Part shown: positions 6,846 through 13,391 of the stretch, piece by piece
How positions within the stretch are numbered: position 1 is the first letter of the stretch
Layout: every line of letters begins with the position of its first letter
Assembly: GCA_963205035.1 (NCBI GenBank)
Contig: CAUJII010000030.1
Coordinates: forward strand, 1-15,588
Length of the DNA: 15,588 bases
Direction of reading: 5' to 3'
Source: Spirochaetota bacterium
Lineage (GTDB): Bacteria > Spirochaetota > Leptospiria > Turneriellales > Turneriellaceae
Notes under the pieces: model-generated
What the model was told of the DNA's origin: nothing
The model's database searches: none
Seen by the model: only the letters and a program-made list of their open reading frames with translations
Made by a program: the position numbers and the translations under genes

Positions 6846-8705
6846 TTACTCATCGGGAAAGCCCAGAGTAAAACTAAAGCTATAAGGCGGATTTATCTTT
6901 GTCCCCGGCGCGGGTGACTGCGCGAGGACATACCCTGCACCCTCAATTTTGTGATCCCCTGGAAATTTTGAAAGAACTTGGTAGAGAAGCTCCTTCTTGC
7001 TAAACCAACGGAAGTCGGGCATCGTGCTTTTGTCTTGCCCCACCATACGGTATTGCGGCGTACTCAGGTCTGAAACCCGACTCACTTCCCCGATATGGAT
7101 GGCTGGGATGATTTCACGTAGAACTCGCCTAAACGCCGGGGCCGCGACAGTCGCTCCTTGGTGGTATTCACCGCGTGGTTCGTCGAACATAATCAGAATT
7201 GTGATTTCAGGCTTGTCACACGGGAAAAATCCCACAAACGAAGCCTGGTATTTTTTGGCGTCATACCCTTTCTTCGATGACTTGATCGATGTTCCCGTCT
7301 TGCCGCAAACGTCGAATTCTTTGAGACCCAAGTCGGCGTTGGCACCCGTGCCGCTCTTGACGACTTCGCGAAGCGTCTGGCGAATCTTTACCGCATTCTC
7401 TTCGCTGGCAACCCTATACTTGACCTTCGGTTCAAACTTCTCGATGACCTTGCCTTGTGCGTTCGTTACTTTGTCGATGATGAGCGGAGGCATGAAGTTC
7501 CCGTTGTTGCCGATCGAGTTCGCGGCCAGTGCTAACTGGAGCGGTGTAACGCTTACGCCGTGGCCTATGGGAATAGACATCTTGAGGTAATAATCCCAGT
7601 CTTTGGGGCTTGCGAGGTAACCTTTCGCTTCGCCCGGTAGTTGGATGTCTGTCGCATTGCCGAAGCCGAATGCCTTGAGGTTTTCATAGAGCTTCAACAC
7701 GGGGAGTTGCCAAGATGCGGTAATCACGCCGTAGTTGCAGGAGTTTTTCATCACCTGCGTAAAATTTTCTTTGCCGTGTTTATGCGTGCAGTTGATGCGG
7801 CGGCCTTTGTATTCAAAATATCCCGGGCAAAAATATTCGGTGTCGTCGTGGAGCATGTTTTCACGTAGGAGCGCCGCCATCGTAAAAATTTTGAAGGTCG
7901 AGCCCGGCTCGTATTGAAAACTAATCGGTAAATTTTTTCGGTTGGCGGCAGGCGAGTCGCTAATCTGGTTGGGGTTAAAGTCTGGAACGGAAGCCATCGC
8001 CAATACGCGTCCACTTTGCGTTTCCAATATCACTCCCATGGCGTGCTTTGAAACGCTTTCTTCTAAGCCCGCGTTCAGCGTCTTTTCGAGTTGGTGCTGT
8101 ACGAATGAATTGATGGTGAGGTGGATGTTCTGCCCGGCAAAGTCTTGCCCGCGCCCGCCGGGGCGGGTGAGGGTTGTGTTCTGGCTAAACTCTAACCCGG
8201 CAAGTCCTTCACCGTCGACGCCTGTAAATCCCAATATCTGCGATGCCAGACGGCGGTTGGGATAAAACCTGTCGGGTTCGTTTTGCAAGACCAAGCCTGC
8301 GATGTCGAGCTTGCGCAAGGGAGCGGCATCTTCTAATGTAATTTTTCGTTTGAGATAAAAAAATTTATCGCTCGATTGGATCTTTGAAAGAATTTGCGCC
8401 TTCGGAGTCCCTGTGATGCGTGCGAGAATATCCATCCCCTCGGTTTGGCTTCTTGCGTCGAGGGGTTTAATTCCCACAGAGACGGTGTCTCTGGAGATTG
8501 CAAGTTCATGCCCTCGGGAATCGAAGATCACGCCACGCCGCACTTTCTGCGCTTCGCCCACAGCCGAGGGGGGGAGCGGGGATGCAATCGCCAGCTCGAC
8601 CGCACGGTACGCGAGAATCACAAAAAGCAGAACGAGTACGGCCAGAAAAATTTTATAGCGAAAAGCATACGGGGTGGGGTTCGATTTTCTCTTTGCGTCA
8701 ATCAT
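6846..8705 (-). CDS. Class B penicillin-binding protein (FtsI/PbpB-like) with C-terminal PASTA-like domain
   Basis: Protein of 619 residues. It has a cytoplasmic N-terminus, one membrane span (about 17-40), the class B dimerisation domain (starting VRRGVIFDSRGHELAIS) and a transpeptidase domain. All three active-site motifs are present: STFK with nucleophile S269, SCN at 322-324 and KTGT at 469-472. The end (about 555-616, MPDFRWFSKKELLYQVLSKF then VLAQSPAPGT) resembles one PASTA repeat, found in some division PBPs. It cross-links peptidoglycan peptides in the periplasm, most likely at the septum. Its start overlaps the signal-peptidase stop by 4 nt (ATGA). Placement inside a T2SS operon rather than a division and cell-wall cluster is unusual. 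It could be an elongation or specialised paralogue of FtsI. Confidence 0.92.
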   Translation of the reverse strand: MIDAKRKSNPTPYAFRYKIFLAVLVLLFVILAYRAVELAIASPLPPSAVGEAQKVRRGVIFDSRGHELAISRDTVSVGIKPLDARSQTEGMDILARITGTPKAQILSKIQSSDKFFYLKRKITLEDAAPLRKLDIAGLVLQNEPDRFYPNRRLASQILGFTGVDGEGLAGLEFSQNTTLTRPGGRGQDFAGQNIHLTINSFVQHQLEKTLNAGLEESVSKHAMGVILETQSGRVLAMASVPDFNPNQISDSPAANRKNLPISFQYEPGSTFKIFTMAALLRENMLHDDTEYFCPGYFEYKGRRINCTHKHGKENFTQVMKNSCNYGVITASWQLPVLKLYENLKAFGFGNATDIQLPGEAKGYLASPKDWDYYLKMSIPIGHGVSVTPLQLALAANSIGNNGNFMPPLIIDKVTNAQGKVIEKFEPKVKYRVASEENAVKIRQTLREVVKSGTGANADLGLKEFDVCGKTGTSIKSSKKGYDAKKYQASFVGFFPCDKPEITILIMFDEPRGEYHQGATVAAPAFRRVLREIIPAIHIGEVSRVSDLSTPQYRMVGQDKSTMPDFRWFSKKELLYQVLSKFPGDHKIEGAGYVLAQSPAPGTKINPPYSFSFTLGFPDE

Positions 8706-9244
8706 GGGTTCTTCTTGCCATGCTCTTTCCAGAATGGGTATAGAACGCGGCCCTCGACGCTTTCGGCAGGAATAGGGCCGAAAGCACGCGAATCGATCGA
8801 ATGCTCGCTATTGCTCCCAATGAAGTAACACACATTGTCGTTGGGGCTTCTCACAGGGCTACCCAGTGAATCCTTTTTAGTAGCTTGCGTTGTAAACCAG
8901 ATTATGTCTCCTGACGCGAGGGTTGCTTTTCCGCTTTCAAAGTCATGCTTCGAGACGGCGAACTTGATGAGTTTTTCATCGCGTTGTGTTGGATGGTCGA
9001 AGACATACGCTTCTCCCGGCGAGCACGACGAGCAGAGAAAACCCTTCTTTACGAAAGGCAGACGCAAGCATGGGTTCGTGTGGAGGACTCCCAATAGAGT
9101 ACGCGGTGGAAAATACGGTAGCATCGATTCATTCTCGACCACCATGAACTCAAGAACCGAGTCGTGTACGACCTTGAGTACCGACCACGCAACCAAAAGC
9201 GTCAAGAGCACAATGGAGTAGCTACTCTTTCGCAACAAAATCAA
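8702..9244 (-). CDS. lepB: Type I signal peptidase (S26 family), TTG start
   Basis: Protein of about 180 residues with one N-terminal membrane span (about 10-27). The Ser nucleophile lies in ENESMLPYF (S40) and the general base is probably K94 in KLIKFAV. Box E reads GSNSEHSIDSR (143-153), where most family members have GDN, so the first Asp is replaced by Ser. It should cleave signal peptides at the outer face of the inner membrane. A segment with C59, C71 and C74 before the base-containing strand is unusual. The start must be TTG, since no ATG occurs before residue 34. TTG at 9244 overlaps the gspC stop (TTGA), but TTG at 9238 has better spacing (8 nt) from the AGG in CCAGG. This is not a GspO prepilin peptidase. 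Confidence 0.85.
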   Translation of the reverse strand: MILLRKSSYSIVLLTLLVAWSVLKVVHDSVLEFMVVENESMLPYFPPRTLLGVLHTNPCLRLPFVKKGFLCSSCSPGEAYVFDHPTQRDEKLIKFAVSKHDFESGKATLASGDIIWFTTQATKKDSLGSPVRSPNDNVCYFIGSNSEHSIDSRAFGPIPAESVEGRVLYPFWKEHGKKNP

Positions 9245-9837
9245 AACCTGGTGAGAGTGTAAGTGATATGCTGGCGGCTCCGCAGAGCGACAATTTCAAG
9301 AGACTTTCGCTGCGCCAGACTCATCCAGATGCCCATATTGCGCATCGGTTGGTTCACGCTTTCACCGTCGAGCTCTACGATGCAGTCGCCGCTCTTGACC
9401 CCCAACGCCTTCAAGGGAGCGTTGTCGCTCACACGCTTCAAGCAAAACGCTGCCGTGTCGCCCAAGACCTTCCAATGGCCTCGCCCCCAAGCGCGCAGAA
9501 TCTCTGGTTCGTTCTCGACCCACGATTTGAACGCCCTAAAATTCACCTTCGCTTGAATCCGATCTCTGTTGCGTGAAAACACGACATTCTTGACTAACTG
9601 TGGCGCGGCCTGGACGGGTGTGTCTTCAGAGGGTATGTTTTCTTTCTCTGTGGTATTTCTCCCTTGGAGCGTCGTTTCGATGCGCTTGAGCATCTTGTAC
9701 TCCCGCCAAAAAATGATAGCAGCGGCACAAAAGAAGAGTAATAAAGAGACTAGAGTAATGCGTAAGACTTTTCGTGCCATCGAGTCAAAATCAAGAATCT
9801 CTTGACGTATCAGATAAACTTCTAATGAGGCAGTCAT
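9241..9837 (-). CDS. gspC: GspC-like type II secretion protein with PDZ domain
   Basis: Protein of 198 residues from the ATG at 9837. It has a short cytoplasmic part, a membrane span near residues 25-43 (VSLLLFFCAAAIIFW), a Glu/Thr/Pro linker, a periplasmic domain, and a C-terminal PDZ domain with LKALGVKSGDCIVELDGESV and NMGIWMSLAQRKSLEIVALR. This membrane span, HR region and PDZ layout is that of GspC, which joins the inner-membrane platform to the N0 domain of the secretin GspD. The PDZ may help select substrates. An in-frame ATG much further upstream would overlap the opposite-strand lipoprotein fully and is rejected. ATG 9780 (MARKVLRIT) is a possible shorter start, but AAAAGG lies at good distance only from 9837. 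It heads the operon, overlapping the signal peptidase by 4 nt. Sequence identity to known GspC is not obvious by eye, hence the moderate confidence. Confidence 0.72.
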   Translation of the reverse strand: MTASLEVYLIRQEILDFDSMARKVLRITLVSLLLFFCAAAIIFWREYKMLKRIETTLQGRNTTEKENIPSEDTPVQAAPQLVKNVVFSRNRDRIQAKVNFRAFKSWVENEPEILRAWGRGHWKVLGDTAAFCLKRVSDNAPLKALGVKSGDCIVELDGESVNQPMRNMGIWMSLAQRKSLEIVALRSRQHITYTLTRF

Positions 9838-10075
9838 GCGAAAAAGCCTTTTCTTCCTTTCCTTATTAACCCTGACGGTGTTTAGTTTAGCCTCTTGCGG
9901 CAAGTCGGAGTGCAAAAAATATCTCGAAAAATTTTGTGCAGACAAAGAATCGCCTGCGTGCAAGGCGGCGAACGAAAGCGTCAAAGACTGGTCGTCGGAC
10001 AAGTGCCGCATCGAACGCAACGCGCTTGAAATCGACGAGCAAGCGAAAAAACTCGAGAAAGAACTCGAGAACTGA
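9836..10075 (+). CDS. Small Cys-containing lipoprotein
   Basis: Protein of 79 residues. The signal peptide MRKSLFFLSLLTLTVFSLASC has a clean lipobox (LASC), with the lipidated Cys at residue 21. The mature part holds four more Cys (at about 26, 34, 42 and 57), enough for two disulphides, and ends in a charged helix (EQAKKLEKELEN). GAGG at 9827-9830 provides a ribosome site 5 nt before the ATG. The start codon shares CATG with the divergent gspC start. The stop TGA overlaps the ATG of the next gene (TGATG), so the aminotransferase is probably translationally coupled. Function is unknown. Confidence 0.75.
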   Translation: MRKSLFFLSLLTLTVFSLASCGKSECKKYLEKFCADKESPACKAANESVKDWSSDKCRIERNALEIDEQAKKLEKELEN

Positions 10076-11214
10076 TGCACAATTTTTTAGCCGAGCGTAT
10101 CTACGGCATCGACACAAGCGAGATACGCAAAGTCTTCGACTTAGCCGCCAAGATCAAAAATCCGCTCAACCTTTCGATTGGCCAGCCCGATTTTCCGGTG
10201 CCTCAGCCAGTCAAAGAAGCGATAATCAAAGCACTCCAAGACAACAAGACGGGTTATACCCCCACGGCGGGGCTTATCGAACTACGCGAAGCTATCCAAG
10301 CCTTCTTGAGTGAGAAGACCACGGCTAACTACTTGCCTCAGAATATCATCGCATCGACGGGCGTCGCCTCGATTCTTTTTCTTCTTTTTCAAACCCTCGT
10401 TGAAAAAGAAGACGCCGTCCTCTTGATCGATCCGTATTTTCTCATTTACCCGGCTCTTGTGAGATACCACGAAGCGAAGATGGTCACGGTGGGTGAAGAT
10501 TTCACGAAAGAAGAAATTCTTTCTCTGGAAGAGAAACTCCGTCTGGAAAAAAAGAAACTCAAACTCATTATTTTTGCCTCGCCTTCAAACCCGACGGGTA
10601 AAATTCTAAGCCGCGAGCAACTGACAGAGCTGTCGGCTCTTGCCGAACGGCAGGACGCCGTTATCGCTGCCGATGAAATTTACTGTGCGTTTGATTACGA
10701 GAAAAAGCATGTGAGCATGGCGTCTATCAATAGCGAGCGCACTTTGACCTTGAACGGCTTCTCGAAGAGCCATGCGATGACGGGTTTACGCGTCGGTTAC
10801 TTGGCAGCTCCCATGCGCTATGCGGAAATTGTGCAGAAGATGGTGACGCTCCAGCAGTACACGATGGTTTGCGCACCGCACGCCGTGCAATGGGGAGCGA
10901 TTACCGCGCTTAAGACCAATATCGACTCAGAACTTAAAGAGATGAAGAAGCGGCGCGATCTCGTGTACAATAAATTGAGCGCGGTCACAAGCCTTCCTTA
11001 CCCCGACGGTGCTTTTTATGTGTATCCCCAAGTGCCCATAGACTCGGCTGAGTTTGTGACTCAAGCCATTGAACAGAGGCTTCTTCTCGTGCCGGGATAT
11101 ATCTTTAGCGCTAACAAAAAATCGGTGCGTATTAGTTATGCGACGCGCGAAGAAATCTTAGAAGAGGGTTGTGAAATTTTTTGTAAAATAGTCAATGAAA
11201 ACAAAGAGAGGTAA
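10075..11214 (+). CDS. PLP-dependent aminotransferase, class I/II (fold type I)
   Basis: Protein of 379 residues, normal for AspC-type aminotransferases. Visible landmarks are NLSIGQPDFPVP near the N-terminus (substrate loop), SPSNPTG (169-175, with the PLP-binding Asn172), ADEIY (199-203, Asp200 holding the PLP ring nitrogen and Tyr203), and NGFSKSHAMTGLRVGY with the Schiff-base Lys231 and Arg239. A late Arg in VRISYATREE should bind the substrate carboxylate. It catalyses amino-group transfer between an amino acid and a 2-oxo acid in the cytoplasm. The substrate (aspartate, aromatic or other) cannot be read from sequence. The start overlaps the upstream lipoprotein stop by 1 nt. Confidence 0.9.
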   Translation: MHNFLAERIYGIDTSEIRKVFDLAAKIKNPLNLSIGQPDFPVPQPVKEAIIKALQDNKTGYTPTAGLIELREAIQAFLSEKTTANYLPQNIIASTGVASILFLLFQTLVEKEDAVLLIDPYFLIYPALVRYHEAKMVTVGEDFTKEEILSLEEKLRLEKKKLKLIIFASPSNPTGKILSREQLTELSALAERQDAVIAADEIYCAFDYEKKHVSMASINSERTLTLNGFSKSHAMTGLRVGYLAAPMRYAEIVQKMVTLQQYTMVCAPHAVQWGAITALKTNIDSELKEMKKRRDLVYNKLSAVTSLPYPDGAFYVYPQVPIDSAEFVTQAIEQRLLLVPGYIFSANKKSVRISYATREEILEEGCEIFCKIVNENKER

Positions 11215-11218
11215 AGTC

Positions 11219-11788
11219 ATGCGAATTCGAGTCAATGCGTTCCCCTTGTTTCTTTGCGGATTAATTTTCGCAACTCTTCCGCTTCTATCTGTTGAACAAG
11301 TGAATACCACAAGCGAAAAAGAGCTGCCAGCTGACGAGGTAGTCACTTCCGACTGTGCGCGTTTCCCCTTTGGGCAGGGGTGTTTAGGGTTTGGTGTGGG
11401 CCCTGTAATCTCGACACAGAACTCCGACTTTGTTTACGGCGTCTCTGGAGGACTGAGCTATTTCTTGATCGACCGGCTGGCAGTGGCTTTGAACGGCGGC
11501 GCAGTTTTCGTAAAGAGCGACAAAGACTATTCGGTGGGTCCAGCTCTCACTTATTACATTGGGCCCGTTGCGGGGTATATGATCACGGCGTCTGTTGGGG
11601 CGCGCAAGCACTTCTTACGCGGGAGCGTCAACGTGGATGGCTGGTCGTACGGCCCCTCGTTGGGGGCGATGACGCGCTTTTTTGGTCCTGCATATTTAGG
11701 GATTTCTGTCGGCTACTACACTTCGGTTTTTAACGGGTACACGCACTCCGAGTGGAGTTGGTCTCCCGCCGTGTTTGTACCGTTTTAA
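11219..11788 (+). CDS. Secreted outer-membrane beta-barrel-like protein
   Basis: Protein of 189 residues. The n-region MRIRV is followed by a hydrophobic segment to about residue 24 (signal peptide), then a polar linker and a Gly/aromatic-rich region of alternating polar and hydrophobic strands such as GVSGGLSYFLIDRLAVALNG, YSVGPALTYYIGPVAGYMI and PAYLGISVGYYTSVF. It ends in Phe (PAVFVPF), as outer-membrane barrels often do. About eight strands fit a small barrel of the OmpA/OmpW size. The ATG at 11219 is chosen because AGAGAGG (11205-11211) lies 7 nt upstream; the ATG at 11195 lacks such a site and precedes the signal peptide. It follows the aminotransferase by 4 nt, so it shares its transcript. 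No specific family is recognised. Confidence 0.7.
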   Translation: MRIRVNAFPLFLCGLIFATLPLLSVEQVNTTSEKELPADEVVTSDCARFPFGQGCLGFGVGPVISTQNSDFVYGVSGGLSYFLIDRLAVALNGGAVFVKSDKDYSVGPALTYYIGPVAGYMITASVGARKHFLRGSVNVDGWSYGPSLGAMTRFFGPAYLGISVGYYTSVFNGYTHSEWSWSPAVFVPF

Positions 11789-11840
11789 GGCCTCACCCCC
11801 AACCCCCTCTCCAATTTGGAGAGGGGGGGAGGGTGAGGCC
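11789..11840. repeat. 52-bp palindromic intergenic repeat, family A
   Basis: Near-perfect inverted repeat starting right after the stop codon. GGCCTCACC (11789-11797) pairs with GGTGAGGCC (11832-11840), and CTCTCCAA with TTGGAGAG at the centre. It may act as a stem-loop 3' end for the upstream operon, although no T-run follows. A related, broken copy lies at 15445-15519. Confidence 0.85.
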
Positions 11841-11864
11841 CAAAAAACTCTTTACATACTATAA

Positions 11865-12083
11865 GGGCCACGCCATTCTATACAATGGCTCACGATACGA
11901 TACAGCACGTCGGCACGGTTAAAGCGTCCCTTTAGTTTTTCTCTTCACCGCGACAACCTTCTTCGCCTCACGCGGTTTGTTTTTCTTGCGTTTGTTTTTG
12001 TTGGCTGGGCAACGTATTCTGAAGAGAATACACCACCTATAATAGAGAAGCAAAATGGTTCGGCTGCGCCCGCCGCAAGTTCT
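11865..12083 (+). other. In-frame 5' extension encoding a signal peptide-like segment, no canonical start
   Basis: This stretch is open in the frame of the downstream gene from the TAA at 11862-11864 onward. It encodes RFVFLAFVFVGWATYS (11973-12020) followed by EENTPPIIEK, which looks like a signal peptide, its cleavage region and the mature N-terminus. There is no in-frame ATG, GTG, TTG, CTG or ATT. The only upstream ATG (11885) is in another frame and stops at TAG after 16 codons. A one-base loss in CCC at 11928-11930 would join the two frames. Apart from this and the repeat before it, I see no other feature between 11789 and 12083. Confidence 0.5.
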
Positions 12084-12377
12084 GTGCCCGCCGCAAGTTC
12101 TGTGCCCGCCACAAGTTCTGTGCCCGCCACAAGTTCTGTGCCCGCCGCAAGTTCTGTGCCCGCCACAAGTTCTACGTCTGCCACAAGTTCTACGTCTGCC
12201 ACAAGTTCTACGTCTGCCACAAGTTCTGCGCCCGCCGCAAGTTCTGCGCCCGCCGCAAGTTCTACGTCTGCCACAAGTTCTACGCCCGCCGCAAGTTCTA
12301 CGTCTGCCACAAGTTCTGCGCCCGCCACAAGTTCTACGTCTGCCACAAGTTCTACGTCTGCCACAAGTTCTGTGCCC
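12072..12377 (+). repeat. 17 tandem 18-nt repeats encoding (A-A/T-S-S-x-P/S)
   Basis: Seventeen units of 18 nt, of the form GCC-RCA-AGT-TCT-NNN-NCN. They encode AASSVP, ATSSVP, ATSSTS, ATSSAP, AASSTS and similar hexapeptides. Units vary at only a few positions and neighbouring units are often identical, a sign of recent expansion by slippage or unequal recombination. The unit length is a multiple of three, so copy-number change would alter stalk length without breaking the frame. Confidence 0.95.
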
Positions 12378-13391
12378 CCATCAAATACACAGAATGATAA
12401 CACCGTACCCCGTCGCGTGTTGGTGCTCGATTTCGTCAACCAGGCGAAAGATGTTAAATCGGATTATCTCTCTGTTAGCGTGGCCGAGGCGATGCTCGAC
12501 CCGCTCAAAAAGACGGGGAAGTTTTATTTGCTGCCGCGCACTTCGGACGGGCACACTTCGACAAGCTCAGTGTCCGGCAGTAGTGCCCTGAGCCTGTCGA
12601 AGGGTACCTTCGACGAAAGCGAAGCGATTCAACGCGCCAAGGCTGCCGGTGCCGATGTCGTTGTTGTCGGTATCTATGTTACGGTAGGCGATAAGGTTAT
12701 GATACAAACCAAGGCCCTCGACGTACACACGGGGCAGATGGCCGTCGCGAAAACGGCGAGCGGGCAACTCGACGCGACCGTGTTCGATCTTATTCAAAAC
12801 CTGGCCAACGGCATGAGCGCCGCCATGGCGAGTGCGCTGCCGCCGCTGCCGCGCCAAATTGTTGTGACGCAAAAAATCGGTTCGGGTTTTTATGCGAAAG
12901 ATTTTCAGGCGCACGCCTTCGCGGGTGCCGCGTTGGCGTTGGGCAAGCCGAACCCGTACTTGAGCGCGGGTTTCGGAGCGAGCGCCGATCTCAAGTTTGA
13001 ATTTTTGCACCCATACTTTCAGCCCTATTTTTATATGGGCGCGAATTTTACCGGCGGCCAAAAGGCGGTCGAGTCGATGTCGCTTTTTACGCTCGCGGGC
13101 GGCGCGAGTTACGCGTTTGCGTTGCCTGTGAAGACGGCGTTCGTGCGCTCAGTGGGAGTTACCCCGTTTCTGGCGCTGGGTTCGACCTTTGGCTCTATCC
13201 GCGCGGCGAGCGATCTGATTGCCGAGAATTTTTCTTATAGTGTTTTTACATTTTCGATGGGCGCATCGCTTGATGCGTACATCACCGACGTGTGGTCGGC
13301 GGCGTTGTCTTTGCGCATGGATTATTTGGCAGAGAGCCAAACGCCGCTGCCGATAATTTCAATTCAATTAGGGGTAGGGTACAGATTATGA
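12084..13391 (+). CDS. Repeat-stalk protein with TolB-N/CsgG-like domain and C-terminal beta-barrel-like domain
   Basis: The coordinates give the part after the first canonical start (GTG 12084, 435 residues). The real protein probably begins upstream, because this GTG lies inside the repeats and loses a signal peptide. The order of regions is: an Ala/Ser/Thr/Pro hexapeptide stalk (to about residue 98); an alpha/beta domain (about 108-255) reading RRVLVLDFVNQ, YLSVSVAEAMLDPLKKTGKF and AKAAGADVVVVGIYV, which resembles the TolB N-terminal/CsgG-type domains; and from about 262 a Gly/aromatic-rich region of alternating strands (LHPYFQPYFYMGANFTG, FTFSMGASLDAYITD) ending GVGYRL, likely an outer-membrane barrel. 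A palindromic repeat adds about 16 residues at 158-173 inside the alpha/beta domain. The stop overlaps the next ATG (ATGA). The function is unknown; surface exposure is inference. Confidence 0.75.
   Translation: MPAASSVPATSSVPATSSVPAASSVPATSSTSATSSTSATSSTSATSSAPAASSAPAASSTSATSSTPAASSTSATSSAPATSSTSATSSTSATSSVPPSNTQNDNTVPRRVLVLDFVNQAKDVKSDYLSVSVAEAMLDPLKKTGKFYLLPRTSDGHTSTSSVSGSSALSLSKGTFDESEAIQRAKAAGADVVVVGIYVTVGDKVMIQTKALDVHTGQMAVAKTASGQLDATVFDLIQNLANGMSAAMASALPPLPRQIVVTQKIGSGFYAKDFQAHAFAGAALALGKPNPYLSAGFGASADLKFEFLHPYFQPYFYMGANFTGGQKAVESMSLFTLAGGASYAFALPVKTAFVRSVGVTPFLALGSTFGSIRAASDLIAENFSYSVFTFSMGASLDAYITDVWSAALSLRMDYLAESQTPLPIISIQLGVGYRL
12556..12602. repeat. Palindromic repeat, family B, inserted in frame in coding sequence
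   Basis: CTTCGACAAGCTCAG (12556-12570) pairs with CTGAGCCTGTCGAAG (12588-12602), with a single G-U type mismatch and a 17-nt loop. Read in frame it encodes roughly TSTSSVSGSSALSLSK, a segment unlike the surrounding alpha/beta domain. A shorter copy of the same family lies at 15401-15430. Confidence 0.85.

Noticed and set aside
6342..6871. Plus-strand ORFs opposite the gspD N-terminus
   Set aside because: They are antisense to the low-complexity Ala/Pro/Lys linker of the secretin and have no signals of their own.
9802..9828. Promoter TTGACG/TAATGA for the small lipoprotein
   Set aside because: A 15-nt spacer and poor -10 match, and the start site would fall on the ATG itself; too weak to list as a feature.
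9838..10080. Longer gspC form starting at 10080
   Set aside because: It would overlap the opposite-strand lipoprotein completely, and the added 81 residues are Ser/Phe-rich antisense sequence without GspC character.
11885..11935. 16-codon ORF starting at ATG 11885
   Set aside because: No ribosome site at usual spacing and it stops at once; mentioned only as a possible displaced start of the repeat-stalk gene.
12072..12377. CRISPR-like array
   Set aside because: Units are contiguous with no unique spacers, are a multiple of three and lie in frame within a gene.
11945..12439. Long minus-strand ORF with ELVADVELVAG-type repeats
   Set aside because: It is the antisense reading of the 18-nt repeats, which lack stops in several frames; it has no export signal, domain or ribosome site.
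12055..12591. Plus-strand ORF with PPQVL repeats starting at ATG 12055
   Set aside because: Wrong frame of the same repeats; the other frame continues into recognisable domains for another 800 nt.
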